Source of the DNA: DASQPA01 sp963757335
GTDB taxonomy: Bacteria > Acidobacteriota > Thermoanaerobaculia > Multivoradales > UBA5704
Direction: 5' to 3'
DNA length: 64,000 bases
Assembly: GCA_963757335.1 (NCBI GenBank)
Contig: CAVWRJ010000002.1
Span: 442,072-506,071 of the forward strand
This document shows, piece after piece, positions 25,300 to 35,257 of this stretch. Below the pieces are notes generated by a model. That model ran no database searches. It worked only from the letters and a program-made list of their open reading frames with translations, and had not been told where the DNA came from. Within the stretch, counting starts at the first letter, position 1; each line of letters starts with the position of its first letter. Position numbers and translations under genes: made by a program.

Positions 25300-26325
25300 T
25301 CAGAACTCGGCGAGCGACCCTTTGAGCTCGGCGAGAAAGCTTCCGACCCGCGTCCGGAGATCGGCGAGCCGGGGTGCCACCTGGCCGGTGATCGCCGTGG
25401 TCAGGCCGGCCACACGCTCGGCCGCCGCCTGGCGCTCCCGCGTGCCACGAATCTGGCCCTGGTTGATCTGATTGAGGAGCCCGACCACGTCGTTCAGGCG
25501 GTAGATGCCGCTGCGGTGGAGATCGAGGGCAGCGTCGAGGAGACGCTGGTAGTCCGCCGCCTCCCGCTCGCCCCAGTAGGAGAGAACGATCGCCTGGTAG
25601 GCCTCGTTCTGTTCCTGCATCTCTTTGAATACCTCGTCGTAGTCGTGCACCACCGCGACCAACTGCTGCTCGGCGGCGATCCACCCCACAGCCTCACGGG
25701 CGTGGGCTTGGAATCGATCGACCACCTCTTGACTCCGATTGAGAAACTTGAGGAAGACCGCAGTGACCCGGGTGTACTCCTGAATCTGACCCTGCTTCTT
25801 GACCAGCAGCCGGGCGAATTCGCTGTTCGCCTCGCCGGCCTTTTCGGTCTGGGCGCGGACGGATTCGAGCCAGGTTTGGAAGCGGGCGTTGAGCTGTTGT
25901 GGGGAGAGCCCCTCAGTGTCGCGCCGGAGCCCGCTCGCCCGGATCAAGCCGCGCAGCTCCCCGGTCGACTTCCACCGTGGGGAGTCCTTCTCGACCAGGG
26001 TGACGGTGACCGACTCGTGGGAATCCGGACGTTTGAGCGTGGTCCGGCCGTCGGGTGGGTAGAAGATCAGACACTTTGGATGATGGGAGAGGAGAAGCCG
26101 GGCCTCGTCGCCCGGCAGCCCGGGGGCGGGGCAGACGAAGTTGCCGCTGTCGGTCGTCGTGCAGGGTCCGCCCTTGTCCACCACCAGCTCGACGTGGGCG
26201 ATCTCGCAGGCGTCCGCGGTCTCCAGGTGGCCGACGATCGGGGTCACCTGGGCGCCCGCGCCCCGGATGGCGACGGAGAGCCCCACGGCGATGGCGAGAG
26301 CGGAGAGAGGGGCGCTCACGGTCAC
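25300..26325 (-). CDS. Secreted helical protein with N-terminal beta domain, unknown function
   Basis: A 341-residue protein. The GTG start at 26325 overlaps the upstream stop (GTGA). A signal peptide (SALAIAVGLSVAIRGAGA) leads into a Cys-containing region of about 110 residues (ETADACEIAHVELVVDKGGP). That region resembles copper-type or fibronectin-like beta sandwiches. Long alpha-helical segments follow to the end (LKFLNRSQEVVDRFQAHARE and EVFKEMQEQNEAYQAIVLSY), likely coiled coil. Coupled to the membrane protein gene upstream, it probably acts with it in the envelope. No enzymatic motif seen. Confidence 0.6.
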   Translation of the reverse strand: MTVSAPLSALAIAVGLSVAIRGAGAQVTPIVGHLETADACEIAHVELVVDKGGPCTTTDSGNFVCPAPGLPGDEARLLLSHHPKCLIFYPPDGRTTLKRPDSHESVTVTLVEKDSPRWKSTGELRGLIRASGLRRDTEGLSPQQLNARFQTWLESVRAQTEKAGEANSEFARLLVKKQGQIQEYTRVTAVFLKFLNRSQEVVDRFQAHAREAVGWIAAEQQLVAVVHDYDEVFKEMQEQNEAYQAIVLSYWGEREAADYQRLLDAALDLHRSGIYRLNDVVGLLNQINQGQIRGTRERQAAAERVAGLTTAITGQVAPRLADLRTRVGSFLAELKGSLAEF

Positions 26326-27167
26326 TCCTCGGCCTTGAAGGAAATCGTCCACGGCCCAGGCAGGAGCTCGAAATCGTTGAAGCCGATCCGGCCGTCGTGG
26401 ACGACGATCAGCCGGAGGCGCTCCGCTGACCCCGGTGGCACCGCGAGCCGAAAATTTCCCGACACATCGCTCGTACCCAACGCCAGGCCGTTCTCCAGAT
26501 TGAGCGAGGCTCCGGCCAGGGGCCGGCCCCCCGTGAGGACGGTGCCGGAGACGAGGAGGGGCTCGACCTTCACCGGCACCTTTTCGAGGTCGAGGCGGAG
26601 ATTGCCGTCCGCCGGCAGAACCTGGGAGGGACGGGCCTTCGCCTGGTAGCCCGGCACCTCGGGCTCGACCTCGATCGGCCGGCCGCGGGTCTCCGCGGGG
26701 ATCTCCGGAAAATAGGCGACCCCATCGGCGTCGATGGGAGCGACGCGCGTCGCCTGGCCCGCGATCAGCCGGACCTTCCCCTGACGGACCACCTCGCCCG
26801 CACCATCGGGACCATACACTCGAACGACGAGTTGCAGGGTCGCGGCGGGACGGCCGAAAACGAGACCGCCCAAGACCACCCCCGCAAAGACGACGACGGG
26901 CCCACCGAGCCGCAGAGCGCCGAACCAGAGCTTCCCTTCATAGCGCGCGAGGGAGCGCATCGCGCCGGAGAGGAAGCCCGCCGCGCCCAGACCCAGGGGC
27001 ACGAGCACCAGGTAGACGAGGTAGCCGGTCAGGCCGTACTGCGCGAGGCGAGGGGCGAAGGTGAGAAGGAGGAGGGCGACGCCGAGGCAGGCCGCAAAGC
27101 ATAGCCAGTAGACCGTAAGCCAGGTCCGGGGAGCTACCTTCTCGTCGGCAGGTCGGCGACGCTGCAT
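26322..27167 (-). CDS. Membrane protein with C-terminal regulatory-like beta-sandwich
   Basis: 281 residues. Three transmembrane helices occupy residues about 15-38 (LTVYWLCFAACLGVALLLLT), 45-68 and 85-105 (GGPVVVFAGVVLGGLVFG). The remaining 170 residues carry two carboxypeptidase-regulatory-like repeats (VSGTVLTGGRPLAGASLNL, then ALGTSDVSGNFRLAV). A GAGAGGAG ribosome site precedes the ATG. It overlaps the following gene by 4 bp, so both are one translational unit. The arrangement suggests an anchored platform exposing beta domains. Function unknown. Confidence 0.6.
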   Translation of the reverse strand: MQRRRPADEKVAPRTWLTVYWLCFAACLGVALLLLTFAPRLAQYGLTGYLVYLVLVPLGLGAAGFLSGAMRSLARYEGKLWFGALRLGGPVVVFAGVVLGGLVFGRPAATLQLVVRVYGPDGAGEVVRQGKVRLIAGQATRVAPIDADGVAYFPEIPAETRGRPIEVEPEVPGYQAKARPSQVLPADGNLRLDLEKVPVKVEPLLVSGTVLTGGRPLAGASLNLENGLALGTSDVSGNFRLAVPPGSAERLRLIVVHDGRIGFNDFELLPGPWTISFKAEE

Positions 27168-27330
27168 GAGGCTCCTCTCGGGGTCAGGCCCTCCGCGTTG
27201 CGCGGCTGCCTTCAGGAGGAATGGGCGCGCGAGGGCCGGCTGGCCTTACGACGGCAGCGCCGAGCCGGCGGCGAACCGGACGCCTAAATCCCATCTCCGG
27301 CGTGACCATACCTGCCGCCCATCTTGAGCC

Positions 27331-27359
27331 TTGCAACTGGAACCGCCGAGAGGTACAGT
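27331..27359 (+). promoter_or_regulatory. Promoter of the halogenase gene
   Basis: TTGCAA (27331-27336), 17-bp spacer, TACAGT (27354-27359), giving a leader of about 115 nt that ends with an AGAGGAG site. The rest of the 316-bp intergenic region 27168-27483 shows no gene or clear dyad. Confidence 0.5.
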
Positions 27360-27483
27360 CTACTCTTCTAAGAGCCTGTAGACAATCTGAAGGACCATCC
27401 CCGTGCCGCGTTGCGTCGCGCCAGCGTTCGTGCGCTTCCGTGCGTTTCGGTCGGGCAGATGACAACTAAGAGAGGAGAACGGG

Positions 27484-29118
27484 ATGCCCGAGAGCGAACG
27501 CTTCGATGTAGCCATTCTGGGGTCCGGGCTGGGCGGGACGATGCTGGCGGCGATCCTCGCGCGTCACGGTAAGCGGGTGCTGGTGCTGGAGAAGGGGAGC
27601 CATCCGCGCTTCGCGGTCGGCGAGGCGCTGCTGCCGCAGAGCACGCTGTGGATGTGGATCCTCGCTCAGCGCTTCGACGTCCCCGAGATCCAGCACCTGA
27701 CCCGGCTGGATTCGATCCACCAGCACGTCGGGCCGACCTGCGGGATCAAGCGCGCGCTCGGCTTCCTCTACCACGAGGAGGGGAAGCGGCAGGACCCGCA
27801 GCAGTCGAACCTGCTCATCGCGCCCTCGACACCGCTCACCACCGAGAGCCACCTCTTCCGCCAGGACGTCGACCTCTACATGCTGAACGTGGCGATACGC
27901 TACGGCGCGGTCTACCGCGATCACGTGGACGTCAAAGAGTTCGTGGTGAGCGACGACGGCGTCCGCCTCTCGACCGACACCGGCGAGGAGTACGAGGCGC
28001 GCTTCCTGGTGGACGGAGCGGGCTATCGCTCGCCGGTCGCCGACCACTTCGGCCTGCGCGAGACGCCGACTTCCATGCAGACGGAGTCGCGCGCCATCTT
28101 CACCCACATGCTCGGGATCAAGCCCTACGACGACTGTCTGCTGCCGGAGGAGGCTCCGGGGCTCTCGGCGCGCTGGTCGGAAGGCACTCTCCACCACGTC
28201 TTCGAGGGCGGCTGGTTCTGGATCATCCCGTTCAACAACGTTGCCGGCTCCGAGAACCCGCTCTGCAGCGTCGGCCTGACGCTCAACATCAAGCGTCACC
28301 CCGACACCGGCCTCCCGGCGGAAGAGGAGTTCTTCAAGTTCGTCGAGCGCTACCCGAGCATCGCCCAGCAGTTCGTCGGCGCCACGGTCGCCCGCGAGTG
28401 GGTGAAGACCGGCCGGCTGCAGTACTCGGCGATCGGCGGCGCCGGGGATCGCTACTTCCTCATGGCGCACGCCCACGGCTTCATCGACGCGCTCTACTCG
28501 CGCGGCCTGATCACCACCTTCGAGGTGCTCTCCGCTCTCGCCGGTCCGCTGCTCAAGGCGCTCGACGAGGACGACTTCTCGCGCGACCGTTTCGCCTACG
28601 CCGAGCGGCTGCAGAACACCATGCTCCGCAGGAGCGACTGCGTGGTCAACAACTCCTACCGCGCCTTCCCCAGCTGGCCCCTGTGGAACGCCTGGCTGCG
28701 GGTCTGGCTGATCGCCGAGATCTTCGGCGACCTGCGGCTCTTCAGCATCTGTGTCAAATATTTGGAGACCCACGACAAGGCGCTCTTCGCCCAGCTGGAA
28801 GCGGATCCCCTGCTGAGCACCAGCCCACCGGGGGAGGACGAGGTCGCGGATCTGATCGATCACGCCGACGACGTGCTCGCCCGCTACGAGCGCGGCGAGC
28901 TGGACGCCGAGGCCGGCGCGGCATCGATCCTCGCCTCTCTCGGCAGCGCCACCTGCATGCCACCGGTCCACGGCTGGGGCGACGCCCGGTCGCTCCACCT
29001 CGATTACCTCCCCGAGAAGCTGGCGCGCACGATCGGCTGGGGGATGACCGAGGCGCCGCAGCGCATCCGCGACCGGATGTTTATCTTCAACCCCGCCGTG
29101 CTCGGCATGGGGCCTTAG
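27484..29118 (+). CDS. Flavin-dependent halogenase-like oxidoreductase
   Basis: A 544-residue FAD enzyme. The dinucleotide-binding motif GSGLGGTMLAAILARHGKRV is at the N-terminus, followed by EKGSHPRFAVGEALLP, typical of the flavin-dependent halogenase group. The halogenase signature W-x-W-x-I-P is present as GWFWIIPFNN near residue 242. A second FAD motif is GAGYRSPVADHFGL. Family members use FADH2, O2 and chloride or bromide to form hypohalous acid and halogenate an aromatic or phenolic substrate; many relatives are uncharacterised. No flavin reductase or biosynthetic cluster lies alongside, so the substrate is open. Length and motifs suggest an intact gene. Confidence 0.8.
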   Translation: MPESERFDVAILGSGLGGTMLAAILARHGKRVLVLEKGSHPRFAVGEALLPQSTLWMWILAQRFDVPEIQHLTRLDSIHQHVGPTCGIKRALGFLYHEEGKRQDPQQSNLLIAPSTPLTTESHLFRQDVDLYMLNVAIRYGAVYRDHVDVKEFVVSDDGVRLSTDTGEEYEARFLVDGAGYRSPVADHFGLRETPTSMQTESRAIFTHMLGIKPYDDCLLPEEAPGLSARWSEGTLHHVFEGGWFWIIPFNNVAGSENPLCSVGLTLNIKRHPDTGLPAEEEFFKFVERYPSIAQQFVGATVAREWVKTGRLQYSAIGGAGDRYFLMAHAHGFIDALYSRGLITTFEVLSALAGPLLKALDEDDFSRDRFAYAERLQNTMLRRSDCVVNNSYRAFPSWPLWNAWLRVWLIAEIFGDLRLFSICVKYLETHDKALFAQLEADPLLSTSPPGEDEVADLIDHADDVLARYERGELDAEAGAASILASLGSATCMPPVHGWGDARSLHLDYLPEKLARTIGWGMTEAPQRIRDRMFIFNPAVLGMGP

Positions 29119-29178
29119 GATCGTAGACTGCGACGACCAGGGTGCGATAAGCTTTCGTCGTTCCTCTACAGCTACAGT

Positions 29179-29196
29179 GACTCCGGCGGCGGAGTC
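29179..29196 (+). terminator. Short hairpin after the halogenase gene
   Basis: GACTCCG (29179-29185) pairs with CGGAGTC (29190-29196) over a 4-nt loop. No clear U tract follows, so termination is only plausible. It lies 24 bp before the next gene and could alternatively affect its translation. Confidence 0.35.
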
Positions 29197-29219
29197 TCTG
29201 GAAAGGTAGGTCGCAGAGG

Positions 29220-32200
29220 ATGTCGAAAAGCATCGCGATCGGCGCCCTGGTCCTCGCGCTCGGTCTCGCCCCGCTTGCCGCCCAGCCGGCGTTCGAGGTC
29301 GCCGACCTCGGGCACACGGTCACCGACAATCTGCCCCAGTCCAGCCTCCTCTCGTCGGCGGTCTTGAACGGCGTCACCTATGTCCAGCTTGATGACGGGA
29401 TCCACGGCTACGAGCTCTGGCGCTCGGACGGCACCGCCGCCGGCACGGCGCTGGTCAAGGACCTCTGTCCAGGCTCCTGCGCTGGCGGCGCCGCCAGTCT
29501 GACCGTCCTCGGATCGCTGCTCTATTTCCTCGGCCGCGACGGTGGGAACGCCACCCTCTTCGAGACCGACGGCACCGCCGCCGGCACCGTCCCGGTCTTC
29601 CCAAAGTCGTCGGCGCTCGGCCAGAAGGGCTTCGTCCCCTTCGCGGAGCTCGGCGGCAAGCTCCTCCTGCTCACCCAGAACCCCGCGCTAGGGCAGTTCG
29701 AGCTCTGGTCGACCGACGGCACCGTCGCCGGCACGGCGCTCCTCAAGAGCCTCGGCCCGCTCCCCAGTCCCAACTACCTTCCGGGCCCCGTGCGCCTCGG
29801 CCGGGTGGGCGCGACTCTCTTCTTCAGCGCTGACGACGGGGTCCACGGCAGAGAGCTGTGGAAAACCGATGGCACGAGCGCGGGGACGGCTCTGGTCAAG
29901 GACATCTTCCCGGGGAGCCAAGGCTCGATTCAAGTGACGCCGATTGGCGAACCGGAAAACCTCCCCGCGCTCGGCGGAGCCCTCCTCTTCCCCGCCTGCG
30001 ACGACACCCATGGCTGTGAGCTGTGGAAGAGCGATGGTACCGCCGCCGGCACCACCCTCGTCCGGGCCCTCCGCGCGGGCGGCTCCAGCCCCGGTGCCCT
30101 GGCGAGTTGGAACGGCGAGGTCGTCTTCTTCGCCGGTGACGACTCCGGCCGGGGCCTGTTCAAGAGCGACGGAACCTCGGCAGGGACGATCCGGGTCGGA
30201 CCGGCGCTCGGGGCGACGGGGGAGATTGCCGTAACGGGCCTGCGGATCTTCTTTACCGCCTGCGATCCCACGAACGGTTGCCGGCTCTGGAAGAGCGACG
30301 GCACCGGCGCCGGCACCACAACGGTCGGGAGCCTCACGACGAGTCCCACGAACAACCCCTCCATGGTGCAATCCGACCTCACCGCCGTGGGCGGCCGGGT
30401 CGTCCTCTTCGCCCAGAACGGTACCGCGGGGCTCGAACCCTGGGGAAGCGACGGCACCGACGCCGGCACCGTCCTCCTCGCCGACATCAACCCCGGGCTG
30501 AACGGTTCCTTCGGCGACCCCGCCGTGGGCGGCCGGCGCATCTTCGCCAATGCCGCCAACATCGCAACATCGCCAACATCGCCAACATCGCCAGCATCGC
30601 CAGCATCGCCAACACTACCGCCGCCGGGCAGGTCTTTCTCACCGTCATGGCTCCGGACGGCTGGGAGCTCTGGGGCAGCGACGGCACCGCGGCCGGCACG
30701 AGCGAGCTCCAACCGATCGACACCCAGACCCCGTCGCTCTCCGCTCTGTTCGGAGCCGAGCTCTTAGACCTGGGCGGGACCCTGCTCTTTACTCCCTACC
30801 CCGCCGCGGCCTCCGCGCTCTGGAAGACCGACGGCACCGGCGCCGGCACCCTCCCGGTGGGCCAGGTCCCGTACGCCCGGGAGCTCACCCGGCTCGACGG
30901 CAAGGTCTTCTTCCTGAGCGGGCTCGACGTGTGGGCGAGCGACGGCACCGACGCCAACACGGGGGTCTTCTACCACAGCGCCTCCGACTCCGCGACGAGC
31001 CTGACTCGGTGGGGCGACCGGCTGTACTTCGCGCTCCTCGGCTTCGACAACAACCAGAACAACGTCCAGATCTGGAAGAGCGACGGTGGCTCCGGTACCG
31101 CCCTGGTGAAGAAGATCCTGCCTGATTCGTTGCCCAACGAATACCCCCGCTTCGCCCCCGCTGGCACCCGCCTGTTCTTCACCCTGACCGGCTCCCAGGC
31201 CGGAGACCTCTGGGTGAGCGACGGTACCGACGCCGGCACCGTGCCCGTGACCCTCCCCGGGCAGACCGCCACCCTCTTCGCGCCCGGCTCCCTCCTCGGA
31301 GTGGGGTCCCGCCTCTTCTTCACCGCCCACGGCTCAACCGAGCTCTGGACGAGCGATGGCACTCCCGCCGGCACCGTGAAACTGGGGACGTTTCGCATCC
31401 TCCAGGAAGGCCTCAGCCTGGCCGCGCTCGGCGGCGGGCTGCTCTTCGCCGCCGACGACGGCGTTCACGGCTTGGAGCCCTGGACGACCGATGGTACCGC
31501 CGCCGGGACGCATCTCGTCGCCGATGTCTTCTCCGGGGCCTTCGGGTCTTCCCCCTACTTCCTGACCCCCCTCCTCGGTCGGGTCTACTTTTCCGCCGAC
31601 GACGGCGTCCATGGCCAGGAGCTCTGGGTGAGCGACGGCACCGCCGCCGGCACCCGCCTGGTCGCCGACCTCCTGCCGGGGTCGGGCTCGTCGTTGCCCT
31701 CGAACTTGGTGGCGATCGGCCATCTGCTCTTTTTCGCCGCTACCGACGGCGTTCACAGCGTCGAGCCCTGGCAGAGCGACGGCACCGCCGCCGGGACGAA
31801 GATGATCCAGGACATCGCCCCGGGCGACCTCCCCTCGAACCCCTTCGGCTTCACCGCCTCCGGTCCCTACCTCTACTTCGGAGCCAACGACGGTACCCAC
31901 GGCTCCGAGCTCTGGGCCCTGCCGCGAGCCGGCCTGGGCGGCTTCCTGACCGCGACGATGACGGTCTCCGGCAACACCTTCGAAGCCGGGACGATCACCT
32001 ATACCCTGGTCGTCACCAATGCCGGCGCCGGTCCCCAGGAGGACAACCCGGGGACCGAGGTGTCGGACGTCCTCCCCCTCGGCGTAACCCTGCTTTCGGC
32101 GACCGCCGGGAGCGGCACCGTGAGCGTCGACCTCGGCCAGAACCGGATCGACTGGAACGGCGGCCTCGACCCCGGGGCCACCGTCACGATCACGATCCAG

Positions 32201-32716
32201 GCCCGGGTGGACGCCCTCCTGGGCGCGAGCGAATCCAACCAGGCGACCCTCGCCTTCGACGCCGACGGCGATGGCACCAACGAGTCCTCGGGGTTGAGCG
32301 ATGACCCGGCGCAGCCGGGGGCGTCCGACCCCACGACCTTTTCGGTGGCGACGGGGCCGCTCGCCTTCTACAGCCTCGCCCCCTGTCGGGTCGCCGACAC
32401 CCGCGGCGTCAACCCGCTCGTCTCGGGCACCCCACGGACCTTCACCACGGGCGGCGTCTGCGGCATCCCGCAGAGCGCGCGGGCCCTCGCGGTGAACCTC
32501 ACGGTCGTAAACCCCACGGCGGCCGGCTTTCTCACCGTCTATCCCACGGGCACCGCCGCGCCGCTCGCCAGCACCTTGAACTTCTCCCGCGCCCAGACGC
32601 GGACCAACAACGCCATCCTCCCGCTCGCCTCTCTCGGCCGGTTCGACGCCAAGGCCGGTCTCCCCGGCGGCGGCCAGCTCGACCTCGTCGTCGACGTGGT
32701 GGGGTATTTTCAGTAA
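29220..32716 (+). pseudogene. Secreted ELWxSDGTxAGT repeat protein, one frameshift
   Basis: A signal peptide (MSKSIAIGALVLALGLAPLA) is followed by 17 propeller-like repeats of about 45-60 residues, each carrying a version of ELWKSDGTAAGT: eight before and nine after a frame change. Then comes a DUF11-type domain (ITYTLVVTNAGAGPQ, VSDVLPLGVTLLSATAG). A C-terminal domain found in many secreted acidobacterial proteins ends it (FYSLAPCRVADTRG to LDLVVDVVGYFQ). The frame changes at 30565, where the first unit of a 9-bp repeat (AACATCGCC) has only 8 bases. Restoring that C gives 1165 residues. Probably a surface or secreted beta-propeller protein; ligand unknown. Decay, phase variation or sequencing error are all possible. 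Confidence 0.78.
30558..30619. repeat. 9-bp micro-tandem at the frameshift of the ELW protein
   Basis: Units: AACATCGC (8 nt), AACATCGCC three times, AGCATCGCC twice, AACACTACC. The short first unit is exactly where the reading frame breaks. Confidence 0.8.
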
Positions 32717-32764
32717 AGAGTCCGAGCGCAGCGTTCTCACCGCCCTCTCGTCAAGGAGAAGCCG

Positions 32765-34009
32765 ATGCTCCATCTAGATACCGGCAACACCGGGTTCATG
32801 CTGTTGTGCGCCAGCCTCGTCATGCTGATGACGCCGGGTCTCGCCTTCTTCTACGGCGGTCTCGTGGGGCGCCGCAACGTTCTCGCCATCATGATCCAGA
32901 GCTTCGTCTCGATGGGGTGGACCACCGTCCTCTGGTGGATCTGCGGCTTTTCGCTCTGCTTCAGCGGCGACTTGAAAACCGGCACGGACTTCTCGGGGAT
33001 CGTCGGCAACTTCAACTGGGCTTTCCTTCGCCACATCACGCTGTCGACGCCGAGCCCCAACGAGAGCGTCCCCATGCTCGTCTTCTGCGCCTACCAGATG
33101 ATGTTCGCGATCATCACACCGGCTCTCATCACCGGCGCCTTCACCAACCGGGTGACGTTCAAGGCCTACATGCTGTTCCTCACCGGCTGGCTGCTCTTCG
33201 TCTACTTTCCGTTCGTGCACATGGTGTGGGGTGGCGGCCTCCTCGCGAAGTGGGGTGTCCTCGACTTCGCGGGCGGCATCGTGGTGCACAACATCGCTGG
33301 CATCGCGGCGCTCGCCGCCGTCCTCTTCGTCGGCAAGCGCACGGTGCAGGACCGGGGGCCGCACAGCATCCCCCTGGTGGCGCTCGGCACCGGCCTCCTC
33401 TGGTTCGGCTGGTACGGCTTCAACGCCGGCAGCGAGCTCCGGGTCGACTCGGTGACGGCGGTGGCCTTCTTGAACACCGACATCGCGGCCTCCTTCGCCG
33501 CTATCGCCTGGCTGGCCATGGACTGGTTCATCACCAAGAAGCCGAAGTTCCTCGGCCTGTTGACCGGCGCGGTGGCGGGCCTCGCCACCATTACCCCCGC
33601 GGCGGGCTACGTCTCCCCGTCGAGCGCGGCCCTGATCGGGATCGTGGCGGGCATCGTCTGCTTCGGCGCGGTGACGCTCAAGAATCGCCTCGGCTGGGAC
33701 GACGCCCTGGACGTCTGGGGCGTCCACGGCGTGGGCGGTTTCATCGGCATCCTCCTCCTCGGCCTCTTCGCCACCACGTCGTTCAATCCGAACGGCGTCA
33801 ACGGCCTCTTCGCCGGCAATCCGCACTTCTTCCTAGTCGAGCTCGCGGCCGTCCTCCTCTCGTCGGTATGGGCCTTCGGGTTCACGTTTGGAATGCTCTG
33901 GCTGATCGACCGCGTCACCCCCGTGCGCGTCACCGGCGCGACCGAAGAGATCGGGTTGGACGAAGGGTTGCACGGCGAGCGCGCCTACTTGGAGGAAGAG
34001 CTCGTGTGA
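32765..34009 (+). CDS. amt: Ammonium transporter, Amt/MEP/Rh family
   Basis: A 414-residue channel with 11 predicted helices. Signatures: TPGLAFFYGGLVGRRNVLAI, DFAGGIVVHNIAGIAALAAV (with the structural Asp and the first pore His), WFGWYGFNAGSEL and DVWGVHGVGGFIGILLLGLF (second pore His). It conducts ammonium or ammonia across the inner membrane. The ATG is preceded by AAGGAG. No glnK gene follows, although one usually does, and no nitrogen-regulatory gene is in the window. The N-terminus has no signal sequence extension. Confidence 0.92.
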   Translation: MLHLDTGNTGFMLLCASLVMLMTPGLAFFYGGLVGRRNVLAIMIQSFVSMGWTTVLWWICGFSLCFSGDLKTGTDFSGIVGNFNWAFLRHITLSTPSPNESVPMLVFCAYQMMFAIITPALITGAFTNRVTFKAYMLFLTGWLLFVYFPFVHMVWGGGLLAKWGVLDFAGGIVVHNIAGIAALAAVLFVGKRTVQDRGPHSIPLVALGTGLLWFGWYGFNAGSELRVDSVTAVAFLNTDIAASFAAIAWLAMDWFITKKPKFLGLLTGAVAGLATITPAAGYVSPSSAALIGIVAGIVCFGAVTLKNRLGWDDALDVWGVHGVGGFIGILLLGLFATTSFNPNGVNGLFAGNPHFFLVELAAVLLSSVWAFGFTFGMLWLIDRVTPVRVTGATEEIGLDEGLHGERAYLEEELV

Positions 34010-34446
34010 GTTACGGGGTTCAGGCGCCCTTCAGCTTCGATCGAAGAGCGCTGCGCCCCGTTTCCCGTGAATGACTGCGACGATCAGCACAGCCATTCCA
34101 GAGACCGAGCAAGTCGAAATCTCCTGGCCGAGAATCTCTTCCCCACCCACTTAGAGGAGAAGAGGCCCCCCCACCTGGAGCCACCCGGAGCGATGGCGCT
34201 TGAACAGCCGAACGGCTCATAGAAGCAGTCTTTAGATTAAGCTGATATGCACCAGATATGGAGACATCTGGTAATATACTCACATATTAGTAGTAGGCGA
34301 GAGAGGGGGTTCCTCCGGTGACGGTTTGTCTGCGGCCGCTCGTGTTCGGCCAGCGCCACAAAGCCCTCGACGCCGACCTGGTGCGCACCATCCACGGCTT
34401 CGACGCGCTTCTGGTGCTCACCGGATCGACGGCGTCGGCAAACCTT
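34010..34446. other. Intergenic region with an AT-rich island and two palindromes
   Basis: This 437-bp gap holds no convincing gene. Around 34230-34290 base composition drops sharply in GC. Two inverted repeats abut there: ACCAGAT/ATCTGGT (34251-34257 with 34266-34272) and TAATAT/ATATTA (34272-34277 with 34284-34289). They could be operators or a remnant of transferred DNA. No transcript is obvious: both flanking genes end here. Confidence 0.4.
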
Positions 34447-35118
34447 TTAACCCTCGCGCTTCATGCGCTCCTGGCGGGCAATCTCACGTTCGCTGGGAGA
34501 ATCGAGCGTAGTGTCGCCAATCTTGATCTCACCCTCTCGCTCGTAATGGCCGACGATCAGGCCATTTGGAGAAACGCGGGACCTAGTCAGCTTGAACGAA
34601 TGCGGCGCCGAGCCGTCGGCGAACAGCTTTTTGCCACCGCCAAGCACGACCGGCACCGTGAAGATGCTCAAAGCGTCGACCAGGTCATTGGCGAGCAGCG
34701 CGTGGACGAGCTCGGTACTGCCCTGGGTGACGAGGTTCGGGCCGTCTTCCTGCTTCAGGCGCTTCACGTCGGTGATGTCGCGCAGGAGCACTGAGCCCGC
34801 CCAGCTCATATCGACCGCGCTTGAGCGCGAAACCGCGTACTTCTTGATGTTCTTGAACAACTTGGCGATGCCGCCATGGGGAGCGTCTTCTTCGTAGTAG
34901 GGCCAGTACGCGGCGAAAATCTCGTAGGTTTTGCGGCCGAGCAGGAGGTCGAATTTCTCCTTGAAGACGCGGTCGATCTCTTCGCCGAACTCTTGATCGA
35001 AATAGGGCATCGCCCAGCCGCCGAACTTGAAGCCCTGGGTCGGATCCTCGGTCGGCCCGCCGGGCGCTTGCATGACGCCATCCAGGGAAACCTGGGCGCC
35101 GACGATAATCTTCCGCAT
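34447..35118 (-). CDS. Dihydrofolate-reductase-fold protein, RibD C-terminal family
   Basis: A 223-residue RibD_C/DHFR-fold reductase (MRKIIVGAQVSLDGVMQAPG, FDLLLGRKTYEIFAAYWPYY, VTQGSTELVHALLANDLVD, LGGGKKLFADG). Family members are NADPH reductases of poorly defined substrate, often annotated YwjB or YyaP-like. A consensus AAGGAG precedes the ATG. It stands alone, convergent with the ammonium transporter. Confidence 0.85.
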   Translation of the reverse strand: MRKIIVGAQVSLDGVMQAPGGPTEDPTQGFKFGGWAMPYFDQEFGEEIDRVFKEKFDLLLGRKTYEIFAAYWPYYEEDAPHGGIAKLFKNIKKYAVSRSSAVDMSWAGSVLLRDITDVKRLKQEDGPNLVTQGSTELVHALLANDLVDALSIFTVPVVLGGGKKLFADGSAPHSFKLTRSRVSPNGLIVGHYEREGEIKIGDTTLDSPSEREIARQERMKREG

Positions 35119-35257
35119 GGGTCACTCTCCTTGTCTGAGCCTAGGACGAACGGCCTGCTTCCGATCCGGCATGTTCCCACATTATAACGTCTTGGCAAGC
35201 GGTGCGGTGTGCACCGTATGTGAGATCCGTGGAACTCCATCCTAGGTTTTGGAGTTC

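Noticed and set aside
34318..34794. Plus-strand frame overlapping the RibD-like gene and part of the gap
   Set aside because: Mostly antisense to a well-conserved gene; the non-overlapping 130 bp give no recognisable protein.
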